DNA of 64,000 nucleotides, taken from assembly GCA_947487835.1 (NCBI GenBank), contig CANKXX010000002.1, positions 186,001 through 250,000 on the forward strand. Reading direction: 5' to 3'. The notes beneath the pieces were generated by a model. It searched no databases, was not told where the DNA came from, and saw nothing but the letters and a program-made list of their open reading frames with translations. This document shows, one piece after another, positions 1 through 9,772 of the stretch (position 1 is the first letter of the stretch; every line of letters begins with the position of its first letter). Source of the stretch: an uncultured Microbacteriaceae bacterium (lineage in GTDB: Bacteria; Actinomycetota; Actinomycetes; Actinomycetales; Microbacteriaceae). The position numbers were made by a program, and so were the translations under genes.

Positions 1-935
1 GCGAAGTGCTCGGCCTCCGGGATGTCGTCGAAGCCGACGAGGCTCACGTCCCCCGGCACGTCGATGCCCCGCTGGGTGAGCGCGTGGATGACGCCGAGCG
101 CCATCTGGTCGTTGGCCACGAAGATGGCGGTGAACGGCACCGACGTGCCGAGCGCCCGGCCGAACCGGTAGCCGCTGCCCGGCGACCAGTCACCCGTGCC
201 GGGCTCCCGGGCGACGAGCCCGTTGTCGGCCAGCTCGTCGCGCCAGCCGCGCTCGCGCTCGTTGGCGTCGGCGGAGTCCGCCGGGCCCGCAAGGTGCAGG
301 ATGCTCGTGTGCCCGAGCTCGACCAGGTGCCGGACCGCGCGCCGGGCGCCGCGGTACTGGTCGATGGCGACCGTGCGCACCCCGGGCCGGTCACCGGCCT
401 CCACCACGATGAGCGGGACCCCCAGCTCCATGGTGGTGATGGCCTCGAAGGCGCCGCGGTGGGCGGAGGCGAGCACGATCGCCTCGACGTTCTGCCGCAG
501 CAGCAGCTCGGCCGCCGATCGCAGGGACGGCGGGTCGGAGTCGAGCATGCTCGCCATGCTCACGGCGTACCTGGCGTCCCGGGCGGCCTCGTTGAAGTGC
601 AGCACCGTCGACGACGGCCCGTAGTCGGGGCTGCCCGTGGTGATCAGGCCGATCGTCCGCGAGCGCCGGGTGACCAGGGCCCGCGCGGCGGGCGACGGCC
701 GGTAGCGCAGCTGCTTGATGGCCTGCTCGACCCGCTGCCGGGTCGCCGGGCGCACGTTCGGCAGGTCGTTGAGCACGCGCGAGACCGTCTGGTGCGACAC
801 CCCGGCCAGCCGGGCGACGTCGAAGATGTTGGCGGCGCGCGCCCTCTCGTCGTCCTTGCCAGCAGTGCCCACCGCGTCCACAGAGCCCGTTCCACCCGTC
901 GTCCCGGTCGAGGCCGGGGCGGCGTCCGTCGTCAT
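1..935 (-). CDS. LacI-family transcriptional regulator (C-terminus cut by window edge)
   Basis: About 311 residues are visible and the frame runs off the left edge without a stop. Residues 36-60 form a LacI helix-turn-helix (NIFDVARLAGVSHQTVSRVL) with the following hinge helix, then a periplasmic-binding-protein-like sensor domain (IGLITTGSPDYG, IFVANDQMALG, VSLVGFDD). The 35 residues before the HTH are low-complexity and unusual for LacI proteins, so a GTG at residue 19 may be the real start. The gene follows the ABC importer genes on the same strand with a 37-bp gap, so it is probably the last gene of that operon and its local regulator. The family binds dyads such as those near 5,814 and 5,904. 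The inducer is unknown but presumably the transported sugar. Confidence 0.9.
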   Translation of the reverse strand, partial: MTTDAAPASTGTTGGTGSVDAVGTAGKDDERARAANIFDVARLAGVSHQTVSRVLNDLPNVRPATRQRVEQAIKQLRYRPSPAARALVTRRSRTIGLITTGSPDYGPSSTVLHFNEAARDARYAVSMASMLDSDPPSLRSAAELLLRQNVEAIVLASAHRGAFEAITTMELGVPLIVVEAGDRPGVRTVAIDQYRGARRAVRHLVELGHTSILHLAGPADSADANERERGWRDELADNGLVAREPGTGDWSPGSGYRFGRALGTSVPFTAIFVANDQMALGVIHALTQRGIDVPGDVSLVGFDDIPEAEHF

Positions 936-972
936 CCGTCTGTCACCGTTCCGTGCGGCTCCGGCCGATCGA

Positions 973-1989
973 TCACCGTCGCCGCGCCGTGAGCACCTTC
1001 TGCAGGACGATGAACACGAGGAGCAGCACTCCGATGAAGATCCTGGTCCACCAGGAACTGAGCGTACCTTCGAACGTGATGATGGTCTGAATCGTGCCGA
1101 GCACGAGCACGCCGAGCACCGACCCGATCACGAAGCCGTACCCGCCCGTGAGCAGCGTGCCGCCGATGACGACCGCGGCGATCGCGTCCAGCTCCGTGCC
1201 GACGGCCGTGAGGCTGTAGCCGGACAGCGTGTAGAAGGTGAACAGCACGCCGGCGAGCCCGGAGCAGAATCCGCTGATCACGTAGACGAGCACCTTCGTG
1301 CGGGCGACGGGCAGGCCCATGAGCATGCCCGACTGCTCGCTGCCGCCGATCGCGTAGACCGTGCGGCCGAAGCGGGTGAACTGCAGCACCACGAGGCCGA
1401 CGATCACGACGAGCAGCGCGATGATGACGCTCGGGGTGATGGACATGCCGCCGCCCAGCGGGATGCGGGTCTGCGCGAACGCGACGAAGAACGGGTCGGT
1501 GATGGAGATGGAGCTGCTGCTGATCACGTAGCAGAGGCCGCGCGCCAGGAACATGGCGGCGAGCGTGGCGATGAACGGTTGGATGGCGAATACGTGGATC
1601 ATCAGGCCCACGAGCAGGCCGAGCACCGAGGTGAGCACGAGGATCACCGGGATCACGACGCCGGGTGACGTGCCGGACTGCAGCAGGCTCGCGGCGATCA
1701 TCGTGGACAGGGCGACGACGGCGCCGACGGACAGGTCGATGCCGCCGGTGAGGATGACGAACGTCATGCCGACGGCGAGCACGATGAGGTACGCGTTGTC
1801 GACGAACAGGTTGAGGATGACCGGGCCGGACAGGAAGCCTCGGTAGCGGGCGCCGCCGATGGCGTAGATCGCCACGAGCAGCAGCAGGGTGACGAGCACG
1901 GGCCCGTACTTGGGGCTGGTGAACACCCCGCGGGTGCGGTCGATGGCGCGGCGGGTGGGGCTCGCGACGGGAGCGGTGGCGATGGCCAT
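973..1989 (-). CDS. yjfF: Sugar ABC transporter permease, YjfF type
   Basis: A 338-residue integral membrane protein of the BPD_transp_2 (ribose/galactofuranose) permease family. The short basic N-terminus is followed by about eight to ten hydrophobic segments. Family motifs visible are LTGGIDLSVGAV near residue 85 and AVVIGGTLLTGGYG near residue 265. The ATG overlaps the stop of the upstream permease (ATGA), showing translational coupling. It should pair with the YtfT-like permease to form a heteromeric channel driven by the tandem ATPase. A longer open frame extends upstream through the neighbour, but it has no good start there. In E. coli the orthologous set imports galactofuranose; the substrate here is inferred by family only. 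Confidence 0.9.
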   Translation of the reverse strand: MAIATAPVASPTRRAIDRTRGVFTSPKYGPVLVTLLLLVAIYAIGGARYRGFLSGPVILNLFVDNAYLIVLAVGMTFVILTGGIDLSVGAVVALSTMIAASLLQSGTSPGVVIPVILVLTSVLGLLVGLMIHVFAIQPFIATLAAMFLARGLCYVISSSSISITDPFFVAFAQTRIPLGGGMSITPSVIIALLVVIVGLVVLQFTRFGRTVYAIGGSEQSGMLMGLPVARTKVLVYVISGFCSGLAGVLFTFYTLSGYSLTAVGTELDAIAAVVIGGTLLTGGYGFVIGSVLGVLVLGTIQTIITFEGTLSSWWTRIFIGVLLLVFIVLQKVLTARRR

Positions 1990-3013
1990 CAGACGGCCGC
2001 CTTCCGGAATCGGGCCGCGATCGGTTTCCGCCACGACGCGATGACGGCGTTCGTGGTGGGCGACTGCAGCAGGCAGACCGCGGTCACGACGGCGGCCTTG
2101 AAGACCATGGTCGCGATGGGCGGGATGCCGACCGTGTAGACGGTGGTGACCAGGGTCTGGATGACAAGGGCACCGACCAGGGTTCCGGCCAGTGAGTAGC
2201 GGCCGCCGGCGAGCGACGTGCCGCCGATGACGACGGCGAGGATCGCGTCGAGCTCGATGAAGAGGCCGGTGTTGTTCGCGTCCGCCGCGGTCTGGTTCGA
2301 CGTGAGCACGAGCCCGGCGATGGCGGCGCACAGGGCGGAGAACGTGTAGACGGTGAAGAGCAGGCCGCGGGACCGCACGCCGGCCTGGCGGCTGGCCTCC
2401 GGGTTGATGCCGACGGACTCGATCAGCAGGCCGAGCGCCGTGCGCCTGGTCAGCACGGCCGCCGCGGTGAAGATGAGCGCGGCGATCAGCACGGCGACGG
2501 GCAGGCCGAACAGGAAGCCCGAGCCGATGACCTTGAACGGCGGGCTGTTGACCGTGAGGATCTGTCCCTCGGTGATCAGCATCGCGACGCCGCGGCCGGC
2601 GGTCATGAGGATGAGGGTCGCGATGATCGGCTGGACGCCGAAGACCGCGACCAGGAAGCCGTTCCAGACGCCGAGCACGAGCGAGATCGCGACCGCGACC
2701 ACGACGGCGGTGACGACGGTGCCGACGCTGCCCGGGTTGGGCGAGCCGAGCAGGATCGAGCAGGCGACCGCGCCGGAGATGGCGCAGATGGCGCCGACGG
2801 AGAGGTCGATGCCCCGCGTCGCGATCACGAGCGTCATGCCGACCGCGATGATCAGCGTCGGCGCGCCGTTGCGCACGATGTCCACGAGGCTGCCGAAGAG
2901 GTGCCCGTCCTTGACCTCGATCACGAAGAAGCCCGGGAACGCCACGAGGTTCACGGCGAACAGCACGAGCAGCATGACGACGGGCCAGAAGAGGCGGTGG
3001 GTGAGGATCGAGC

Positions 3014-3017
<4 letters not shown>
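1989..3017 (-). CDS. ytfT: Sugar ABC transporter permease, YtfT type
   Basis: A 342-residue BPD_transp_2 permease starting MSSILTHRLFWPVVM, with multiple transmembrane helices. Family motifs are IATRGIDLSVGAI near residue 70 and LAVVIGGTSLAGG near residue 255. It overlaps both neighbours by four bases (ATGA): the ATPase stop at its start and the YjfF start at its end. The three genes are therefore one translationally coupled block. It supplies one half of the membrane channel of the importer. Assignment to YtfT rather than RbsC rests on gene order (binding protein, tandem ATPase, two different permeases), which is characteristic of the galactofuranose importer set. Confidence 0.9.
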
Positions 3018-4558
<1,541 letters not shown>

Positions 4559-4628
4559 GGTGCTCTCTTCATCGAGGCTGGGGTGGGGGCAGGAGGGCCG
4601 GGCTGGCAGGGATGGGACCGTGCGCGGG

Positions 4629-4659
4629 CGGGTGCGGGCCGTCGCTCGGCCCGCACCCG
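4629..4659 (-). terminator. Intercistronic hairpin between ytfQ and ytfR
   Basis: A perfect 13-bp stem (CGGGTGCGGGCCG at 4629-4641 pairing with 4647-4659) closes a five-base loop, TCGCT. It sits in the 137-bp gap between the binding-protein gene and the ATPase gene. There is no U-tract. In sugar ABC operons such hairpins usually protect the binding-protein mRNA from 3' decay or partially terminate transcription, giving more binding protein than membrane components. That role is inferred; the stem itself is seen directly. Confidence 0.7.
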
Positions 4660-4663
4660 TCGC

Positions 4664-4703
4664 GCGGATCTGTACTGCGGATCTGTACTGGGGGATCAGT
4701 ACT
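4664..4703. repeat. 13-bp tandem duplication at the 3' end of ytfQ
   Basis: GCGGATCTGTACT occurs twice head to tail at 4664-4676 and 4677-4689. A degenerate third copy (GGGGGATCAGTACT) follows and includes the ytfQ stop codon. The block lies beside the intercistronic hairpin. It looks like slippage duplication of the gene end. No function is evident. Confidence 0.75.
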
Positions 4704-5721
4704 GGCGGTCGGGCAGCGCCTCGACGGCCTGCTCCTGCGTGAACGTGGTCTCCTCGGTGATGATGCGCTTCTCCACGTCCTCGCCGGCGACGACCTTCGT
4801 GACGATGTCGACCAGCTGGTCGCCGAGCAGCGGGGAGCACTCGACGATGAAATTGATCTTGCCCTCGGACAGCGCGGTCATGCCGTCCTTCACCGCGTCG
4901 ACCGTGACGATCTTGATGTCCTGCCCGGGCACCATGCCGGCGGCCTCGATCGCCTCGATCGCGCCGAGCCCCATGTCGTCGTTGTGCGCGTAGATCAGGT
5001 CGACGCCCGGGTTCGACTTGAGCAGCGCCTCGGCTACCTGCTTGCCGCCCGCCCGGGTGAAGTCGCCGGTCTGCGAGGCGACGACCTGGAACTTCTCGTC
5101 GGCCCCGACGACCTCGGCGAAGCCCTCCGCGCGGTCGATGGCGGGCGCGGCGCCCGTCGTCCCCTCGAGTTGGATGATCTCGACGGGCTCGGTCTGGTCG
5201 GCGTACTCGTCGACGACCCACTGGCCCGCCTTCTTGCCCTCCTCGATGAAGTCGGAGCCGAGGAAGCTCTCGTACAGCGTGTCGTCCTCGGAGTCGACGG
5301 CGCGGTCGGTGAGCACGACGGGGATACCGGCGTCCTTCGCCTCCTTGAGCACCGCGTCCCAGCCGGTCTCGACGACGGGGGAGAAGGCGATCACGTCGAC
5401 CTGCTGGGTGATGTAGGAGCGGATCGCCTTGATCTGGTTCTCCTGCTTCTGCTGGGCGTCCGAGAACTTGAGCTCGATGCCGGCGTCCTCGAACGCCCGC
5501 TGGATGTCCTTCGTGTTCGCGGTGCGCCAGCCGCTCTCCGCGCCGACCTGGGCGAAGCCGACGACGATGTCGCCCGCGTCCTTCGGACCGCTCGCGGCCT
5601 GCTCGCCGCCGCCCGCGCATCCGCTGAGGGCGACCGCGAGCGCCGCGGTCGCCGCGACCCCGAAGACCCGCGCCGCGTGATTCCGTGCTGTTCCGGATCG
5701 TGCCCCGTTGACTCTTCTCAT
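4696..5721 (-). CDS. ytfQ: Sugar ABC transporter substrate-binding lipoprotein, YtfQ type
   Basis: A 341-residue periplasmic-binding-protein-like (type 1) lipoprotein. The signal sequence ends in the lipobox ALSGC with the lipidated cysteine at residue 35, followed by the binding domain (IVVGFAQVGAESGWRTAN, VDVIAFSPVVETGWD, IYAHNDDMGLGAIEAIEAAG). It matches galactofuranose/arabinose-type binding proteins. The ATG at 5,721 is chosen because AGGAGGT lies nine bases upstream; the TTG at 5,730 directly abuts that Shine-Dalgarno sequence. First gene of the importer operon, followed by a hairpin and then the ATPase and permease genes. Probably controlled by the LacI regulator encoded at the end of the operon. 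Confidence 0.93.
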   Translation of the reverse strand: MRRVNGARSGTARNHAARVFGVAATAALAVALSGCAGGGEQAASGPKDAGDIVVGFAQVGAESGWRTANTKDIQRAFEDAGIELKFSDAQQKQENQIKAIRSYITQQVDVIAFSPVVETGWDAVLKEAKDAGIPVVLTDRAVDSEDDTLYESFLGSDFIEEGKKAGQWVVDEYADQTEPVEIIQLEGTTGAAPAIDRAEGFAEVVGADEKFQVVASQTGDFTRAGGKQVAEALLKSNPGVDLIYAHNDDMGLGAIEAIEAAGMVPGQDIKIVTVDAVKDGMTALSEGKINFIVECSPLLGDQLVDIVTKVVAGEDVEKRIITEETTFTQEQAVEALPDRQY

Positions 5722-5812
5722 GCGAACCAAACCTCCTCGTTCAGTTGCCCGGCGACGTCGCTGCTCGCGACGTGCAGGCCGGGGCGGTCAGTCCGTTCTG
5801 ACCATGAGCGCG

Positions 5813-5842
5813 ATGTTAGCGTTCACAATTCCGACGCCACAA
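5813..5842 (-). promoter_or_regulatory. ytfQ promoter with overlapping LacI-type operator
   Basis: On the minus strand a -35-like TTGTGG (5842-5837) and a -10-like TAACAT (5818-5813) are separated by 18 bp, about 90 bp before the ytfQ start. The imperfect dyad TGTTAGCGTTCACA (5814-5827; read on the minus strand TGTGAACGCTAACA) covers the -10 box, the classic position for LacI-family repression. Five of seven half-site positions are symmetric. This is a sequence-based prediction. Confidence 0.6.
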
Positions 5843-5903
5843 GAGCGCGCCGAACGCGATTGGTAACAGTCCGGTAAAGGCGGCGGACCGGTAGGGGGGC
5901 GAT

Positions 5904-5917
5904 TGTGAGCCTTCACA
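5904..5917. promoter_or_regulatory. Second LacI-type operator
   Basis: TGTGAGCCTTCACA has perfect TGTGA and TCACA arms around four bases. Its centre is 90 bp from that of the operator at 5,814-5,827, upstream of the predicted ytfQ promoter. Two operators flanking a promoter would allow repression by looping. Loop formation is inferred. Confidence 0.55.
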
Positions 5918-5949
5918 CCGCGTTCTGCGGCGGCACGGGCTGGCGCGGA

Positions 5950-6771
5950 TCAGTCGTCGCTCGGCTCCACGGTGATGCCGCCGTTCACCGTGCGCGCCAC
6001 GATCTCCCGCTCCGCCCGGCGGTCGATCGGCACCCCGTCGGTGCGGACGTTGCCGTTCGTGGTGCTGGCGTCGACGTAGTAGTCCTCGTCGGTGGGGACG
6101 CGGACGGTGATGCCGCCGTTCGTGGTTGAGACGTCGACCGAGCGGGGGGCCTCTCGCAGTTCGATCTCCACGCCGCCGTTCGTGGTGCGGGCCGTCACCT
6201 CCGGGGAGGACGCGTCCTCCACCTCGATCGCCCCGTTGGTCGTGCGCAGGTCCAGCCGCCCGCTGACATCCGCGACGTCCAGCTCGCCGTTCGACGTCGA
6301 GATGTCGACGTCGCCGGTCAGGCTCTCGGCGGTCACCCTGCCGTTCTGACTCACCACCCGGAGGTCGGCGGACGCGGGCAGGGTCACCGTGATCCGCACC
6401 CGGCAGAGCGTCAGCCAGCGTTGGGCGCAACCGCCGCGGATCACCGTCTCGTCGCCCTCCGTGGTCACGGTGAGGGTCGGCGCCGGGCCGGTGTATCTGC
6501 CGACCGCCTCGACTCGGACCTCGTTCCCCGTGCCGGGCCGGAGGTCGATCGCCGCGCTCGGCACCTCGACCAGCACCGACGATCCGGCCTCCGCGCTCTC
6601 CACCAGGGCGACGGGGGTCGCCCGGAACGCGGGAACGAGGACGCCGAGACCGCCGATGAGCAGCGCGAGGGCGAGGAGCGGGAGCCCCACGAACAGGAGG
6701 ATCTTCGTACCGGTCGACAGCATCCCGCCCTGATGGGGGGACGGCTCCGGTGACTGCGACGATGCGGTCAT
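5950..6771 (-). CDS. DUF4097-family membrane-anchored beta-repeat protein
   Basis: A 273-residue protein. A short disordered N-terminus is followed by one transmembrane helix (about residues 22-47). The extracytoplasmic part has a repeated pattern, TTNGGI/TTNGNV/SNGELDV, occurring about seven times at roughly 20-residue spacing. This is the right-handed beta-solenoid of DUF4097 ('putative adhesin'). Start ATG 6,771 is chosen for a GAGG six bases upstream; the longer frame from 6,882 adds a non-conserved tail. It stands alone between the ytf promoter region and a divergent Nudix gene. The biological role of this family is not established. Related proteins often accompany envelope-stress regulators, but none is seen here. 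Confidence 0.8.
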   Translation of the reverse strand: MTASSQSPEPSPHQGGMLSTGTKILLFVGLPLLALALLIGGLGVLVPAFRATPVALVESAEAGSSVLVEVPSAAIDLRPGTGNEVRVEAVGRYTGPAPTLTVTTEGDETVIRGGCAQRWLTLCRVRITVTLPASADLRVVSQNGRVTAESLTGDVDISTSNGELDVADVSGRLDLRTTNGAIEVEDASSPEVTARTTNGGVEIELREAPRSVDVSTTNGGITVRVPTDEDYYVDASTTNGNVRTDGVPIDRRAEREIVARTVNGGITVEPSDD

Positions 6772-6932
6772 GCTGTGCCTCGAATCCGATGTGTGGGCCG
6801 ATGGTAGCGATGTCGGCGGCATCGGTACCAGGGGGCTGACCCCCGGTCGGCGGAGCGCGGCGGCACCGGCCAGACTGAACACCCGGGCGCGCGGATCCGC
6901 GGTGCTCGGGCTGAGGTCGGGCGGGAGAGGGC

Positions 6933-7433
6933 ATGCCGGAGAGAAGCGCGGGGATCCTGCTGTACCGCAGACAGAGGACCGGTGCGGCGGACGGCGTGCT
7001 GGAAGTGTGGCTCGGCCACATGGGCGGCCCCTTCTGGCGGCGGCGCTCGCGGGCCTGGGGCATCCCGAAGGGGCTGCTCGAACCCGGCGAGGACGAGCGC
7101 GAGGCGGCGCTGCGCGAGTTCGCCGAGGAGATCGGCACGCCTGCGCCGGCCGTGGACTACCGGCGGCTCGGCGAGTTCCGCCAGCCGTCGGGCAAGGTCG
7201 TCGTCGCCTTCGCCGCGGAGGCGGACTTCACCGTCGCCGAGGTGCGCAGCAACACCTTCGCCCTGGAGTGGCCGCGGGGGTCTGGCGTGGTCCGGGAGTA
7301 CCCCGAGATCGACGACGCCCGCTGGTTCCCGCTCGCCGAGGCGCGGGAGGTGATCGTCGCGGGACAGCTGCCGATGCTCGCGGCGCTCGAGGGGCGCCGG
7401 CCTCACCCGCCGGCTGACCCATCCCCCGGCTGA
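6933..7433 (+). CDS. Nudix hydrolase
   Basis: A 166-residue single-domain Nudix protein. The Nudix box GX5EX7REUXEEXGU is exact at residues 47-69 (GLLEPGEDEREAALREFAEE, then IGT), which supplies the Mg2+-binding glutamates. The family hydrolyses nucleoside diphosphates linked to another moiety. The N-terminus (ERSAGILLYRR) and the WGIPKGLLEPGED stretch resemble diadenosine-polyphosphate-type hydrolases, but the substrate cannot be fixed from sequence. The ATG follows a GGGAGAGGGC ribosome-binding site. Divergent from the DUF4097 gene. Confidence 0.88.
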   Translation: MPERSAGILLYRRQRTGAADGVLEVWLGHMGGPFWRRRSRAWGIPKGLLEPGEDEREAALREFAEEIGTPAPAVDYRRLGEFRQPSGKVVVAFAAEADFTVAEVRSNTFALEWPRGSGVVREYPEIDDARWFPLAEAREVIVAGQLPMLAALEGRRPHPPADPSPG

Positions 7434-7510
7434 GGCTCCTCCCGGGGAGGACGCGCCCGAACGGGACGAGCGATGACGTCCGGGGCCTGCGGACGTGCGA
7501 TCATCAGGCG

Positions 7511-8299
7511 GTGGAACGACAGGCATACGCGCATCTCGAACTGGACACCGACCCGGGCGTCCAGCTGATCCTCTCCGTCGCGGTCAACGGACCGACTGTC
7601 TCGGAGTCCCTCACCGCCGTGAGCGACGGCACCGAGCTGGAGATCCGCGAGACCCTGGACGAGCACGGCACCCGCCTGCACCTGGTCGACAGCCCCGGCG
7701 GCCGCGTCGTCGTCGACTACCGCGTCGAGGTGCACGGAGCACTGCCCGGCGCCGACTGGAGCGAGCTCGACGAGATCCGCTACCTTCGGCCCAGCCGGTA
7801 CTGCGAGTCCGACACGCTCGGCCCCACCGCCCGCTCGCAGTTCTCGGGCCTCACCGGGGCGGAGCTGCTCGCGGCCGTGAGCACCTGGGTGCGGGGGGAG
7901 CTGTCCTACCAGCCGCAGTTCACGTCACCCACCGACGGTGCCGTGCGCACGCTGCTGATGCGCAGCGGCGTCTGCCGCGACTACGCCCACCTCGTGGTCG
8001 CCCTGCTCCGCGCGCTCGACGTGCCCGCCCGCCTCGTGTCGGTGTACGCGCCGGGGCTCTACCCGATGGACTTCCACGCCGTGGCCGAGGCCTACGTCGA
8101 CGGCGCCTGGCAGGTCGTCGACTCCACCGGCCTCGCTCCCCGCAGGAGCATGATGCGGATCGCCACTGGCCGGGACGCCGCCGACACCGCCTTCCTGACC
8201 ACGCGCCGCGGCTTCGCGACCCTCGTGTCCATGGAGGTCCTGTGCGTCGTCGACGAACTGCCGGCCGACGACGTCGCGGAGCTCGTCCGCCTGGCCTAG
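7511..8299 (+). CDS. Transglutaminase-like cysteine protein
   Basis: A 262-residue protein with a papain-like transglutaminase fold. The likely catalytic triad is Cys155 (SGVCRDYAH), His189 (DFHAVAEAYVDG) and Asp204 (VVDSTG). The N-terminal 100 residues form a beta-rich domain typical of this bacterial family. There is no signal peptide, so it is cytoplasmic. Start GTG 7,511; no strong Shine-Dalgarno is seen. These proteins are usually proteases or amide hydrolases rather than cross-linking enzymes; the substrate is unknown. It is followed after 18 bp by a membrane protein gene that carries its own leaderless promoter. A second, distinct transglutaminase lies at 28,917. Confidence 0.85.
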   Translation: MERQAYAHLELDTDPGVQLILSVAVNGPTVSESLTAVSDGTELEIRETLDEHGTRLHLVDSPGGRVVVDYRVEVHGALPGADWSELDEIRYLRPSRYCESDTLGPTARSQFSGLTGAELLAAVSTWVRGELSYQPQFTSPTDGAVRTLLMRSGVCRDYAHLVVALLRALDVPARLVSVYAPGLYPMDFHAVAEAYVDGAWQVVDSTGLAPRRSMMRIATGRDAADTAFLTTRRGFATLVSMEVLCVVDELPADDVAELVRLA

Positions 8300-8317
8300 C
8301 GGGGTTAACCTGTCCTC

Positions 8318-9040
8318 GTGCCTCGTCTCGCCGTCGTGGGGAGTGCGCGCCGGTCCTTCGCGCTGCTGAGGGTGGCCTGCGCCGCCGCCTACGCTCTCGC
8401 TGTCGCGGCGCAGCTCGCGCACAGCATCGGCTTCTGGCAGGCCCAGGAGGGCGCGGACATCCCGTTTCTGGTGCTCGGGTTCTTCAGCTACTTCACCATG
8501 GAGTCGGGCATCGCGGCGGTCGTCGTGCTCGGCGCGGGGGCCGCGCTCCTGCTGACCCGGCCGGATCCGCCGCGGTGGTTCGCCGTCGCCCGCGCGCTCA
8601 TCGTCGTCTACACGGCGACGACGGGGATCGCCTACAACCTGCTGCTGCGGCCGATCGAGACCGACGACGGGTCGGTCGTGCCGTGGTCCAACGAGTGGCT
8701 GCACCTGTGGGGGCCCCTCTGCCTCGTTCTCGACTGGCTGCTCGCCCCCGACCGCCGGCCACTGGGCTGGCGCACCCTGTGGATCGCCGTGGCGATTCCG
8801 CTCGCCTGGGCCGCCTACACATTCGCCCGCGGGCCGATCGCCCTGGACACCCGCACGGACACGAACTGGTACCCCTACCCGTTTTTGAATCCGGACACGG
8901 CGCCGGGCGGATACGGCACCACGTCCCTCTACGTCGTCGCCATCTCGGTGCTCATCGTCTCGCTGTCCGCGCTCGTCGTCCTCAGCTCTCGGCGTCGGCG
9001 AGACGCGGATCGCGAGACACCCGTGGGTGCCGACCGCTGA
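8318..9040 (+). CDS. Pr6Pr-family membrane protein
   Basis: A 240-residue integral membrane protein with about six hydrophobic helices, conserved WSNEWLHLWGPL and the signature NWYPYPFLNP near residue 190. This matches the actinobacterial Pr6Pr (FAR-17a/AIG1-like) family, whose function is not established, although eukaryotic relatives include fatty-acid-ester hydrolases. The start is GTG 8,318. A TAACCT -10-like hexamer (8306-8311) ends six bases before it, suggesting a leaderless transcript. Confidence 0.82.
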   Translation: MPRLAVVGSARRSFALLRVACAAAYALAVAAQLAHSIGFWQAQEGADIPFLVLGFFSYFTMESGIAAVVVLGAGAALLLTRPDPPRWFAVARALIVVYTATTGIAYNLLLRPIETDDGSVVPWSNEWLHLWGPLCLVLDWLLAPDRRPLGWRTLWIAVAIPLAWAAYTFARGPIALDTRTDTNWYPYPFLNPDTAPGGYGTTSLYVVAISVLIVSLSALVVLSSRRRRDADRETPVGADR

Positions 9041-9145
9041 GGCGTCGCCGCCGTCTCGGGTGTCAGCCGGTGTTCGCGGAGGACGAAAATCGACGTGCGG
9101 ACGCGCCTTCCCGGGAATGTCGGCGGGCGGACGTACCGTGGAGAC

Positions 9146-9331
9146 ATGAACGAGGACCTGTGCCGCGAATGCGGTGACACCAACACGAACGGCGACAGCT
9201 GGGACGGCCTGTGCGGCCGCTGCGCGGACCACGCCACCTGCGCGGACTGCGCAGGCGACCTCGACATCGACCGCGACGCCGACCACCCGCTCTGCGTGGA
9301 CTGCCGTCCGCTCGTCGCGATGGCGGCCTAG
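9146..9331 (+). CDS. Small zinc-ribbon protein
   Basis: A 61-residue peptide with four CXXC pairs (CREC, CGRC, CADC, CVDC), enough to bind two zinc ions as a double zinc ribbon. ATG 9,146 is preferred over an upstream GTG-started extension because a TACCGT -10-like box (9134-9139) ends six bases before it and a GGAGAC lies immediately upstream. No enzymatic residues are visible. Small stand-alone zinc ribbons of this kind are common in Microbacteriaceae and have no assigned role. Codon use is normal, and the cysteine pattern makes it a credible gene. Confidence 0.72.
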   Translation: MNEDLCRECGDTNTNGDSWDGLCGRCADHATCADCAGDLDIDRDADHPLCVDCRPLVAMAA

Positions 9332-9426
9332 CCGGCACTCACACGGGCCGGGCCCTGCTGCCCCCGCGCGAGTCGCCGCCCGGCGATCGATCCGCCGCTG
9401 GGCCGAGTGGCTACTGCGCCGACTCC

Positions 9427-9669
9427 CTACGGGGAGACGCCGCCGGGATTGACGGCCGTGTAGTCGTCGCCGCCCGCGGTGACCGGCCCGCCCATGGTGT
9501 GGGCGTCGCCGGAGGTTTCCTCGTCCGCGTTGCCGTTCCGGCTGGTGTCGTCGGCGACCGCGCCCTGGGCCGCCGCCTCCTTCGAGTCGATGGGGACGCC
9601 CTCGCCGTGGTGGTCGTTGACCTTGCCCTCGCCGCGGCTTCCCGAACTCATGCTGTCGTCGTGGCCCAT
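9427..9669 (-). CDS. Small hydrophilic hypothetical protein
   Basis: An 80-residue, acidic, low-complexity protein (MGHDDSMSSGSRGEGKVNDH... ending NPGGVSP) rich in Gly, Asp, Ser and Asn, with no hydrophobic core, so probably disordered. The ATG at 9,669 has GGGAGC just upstream; the frame from 9,705 adds a basic extension. Small disordered proteins of this sort in actinobacteria are often stress-linked, but nothing in the sequence proves a function. I do not recognise a family. Confidence 0.5.
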   Translation of the reverse strand: MGHDDSMSSGSRGEGKVNDHHGEGVPIDSKEAAAQGAVADDTSRNGNADEETSGDAHTMGGPVTAGGDDYTAVNPGGVSP

Positions 9670-9772
9670 GGGCTGCTCCCTGTCGTCGTGCCGGTGCTGA
9701 CGCACCGCGCCCTCCCCATGCTAGGCAGCGGCGGGAGAGCGTGCCGCGGCGTGGCCGAGCCGGTGCCGGAAG

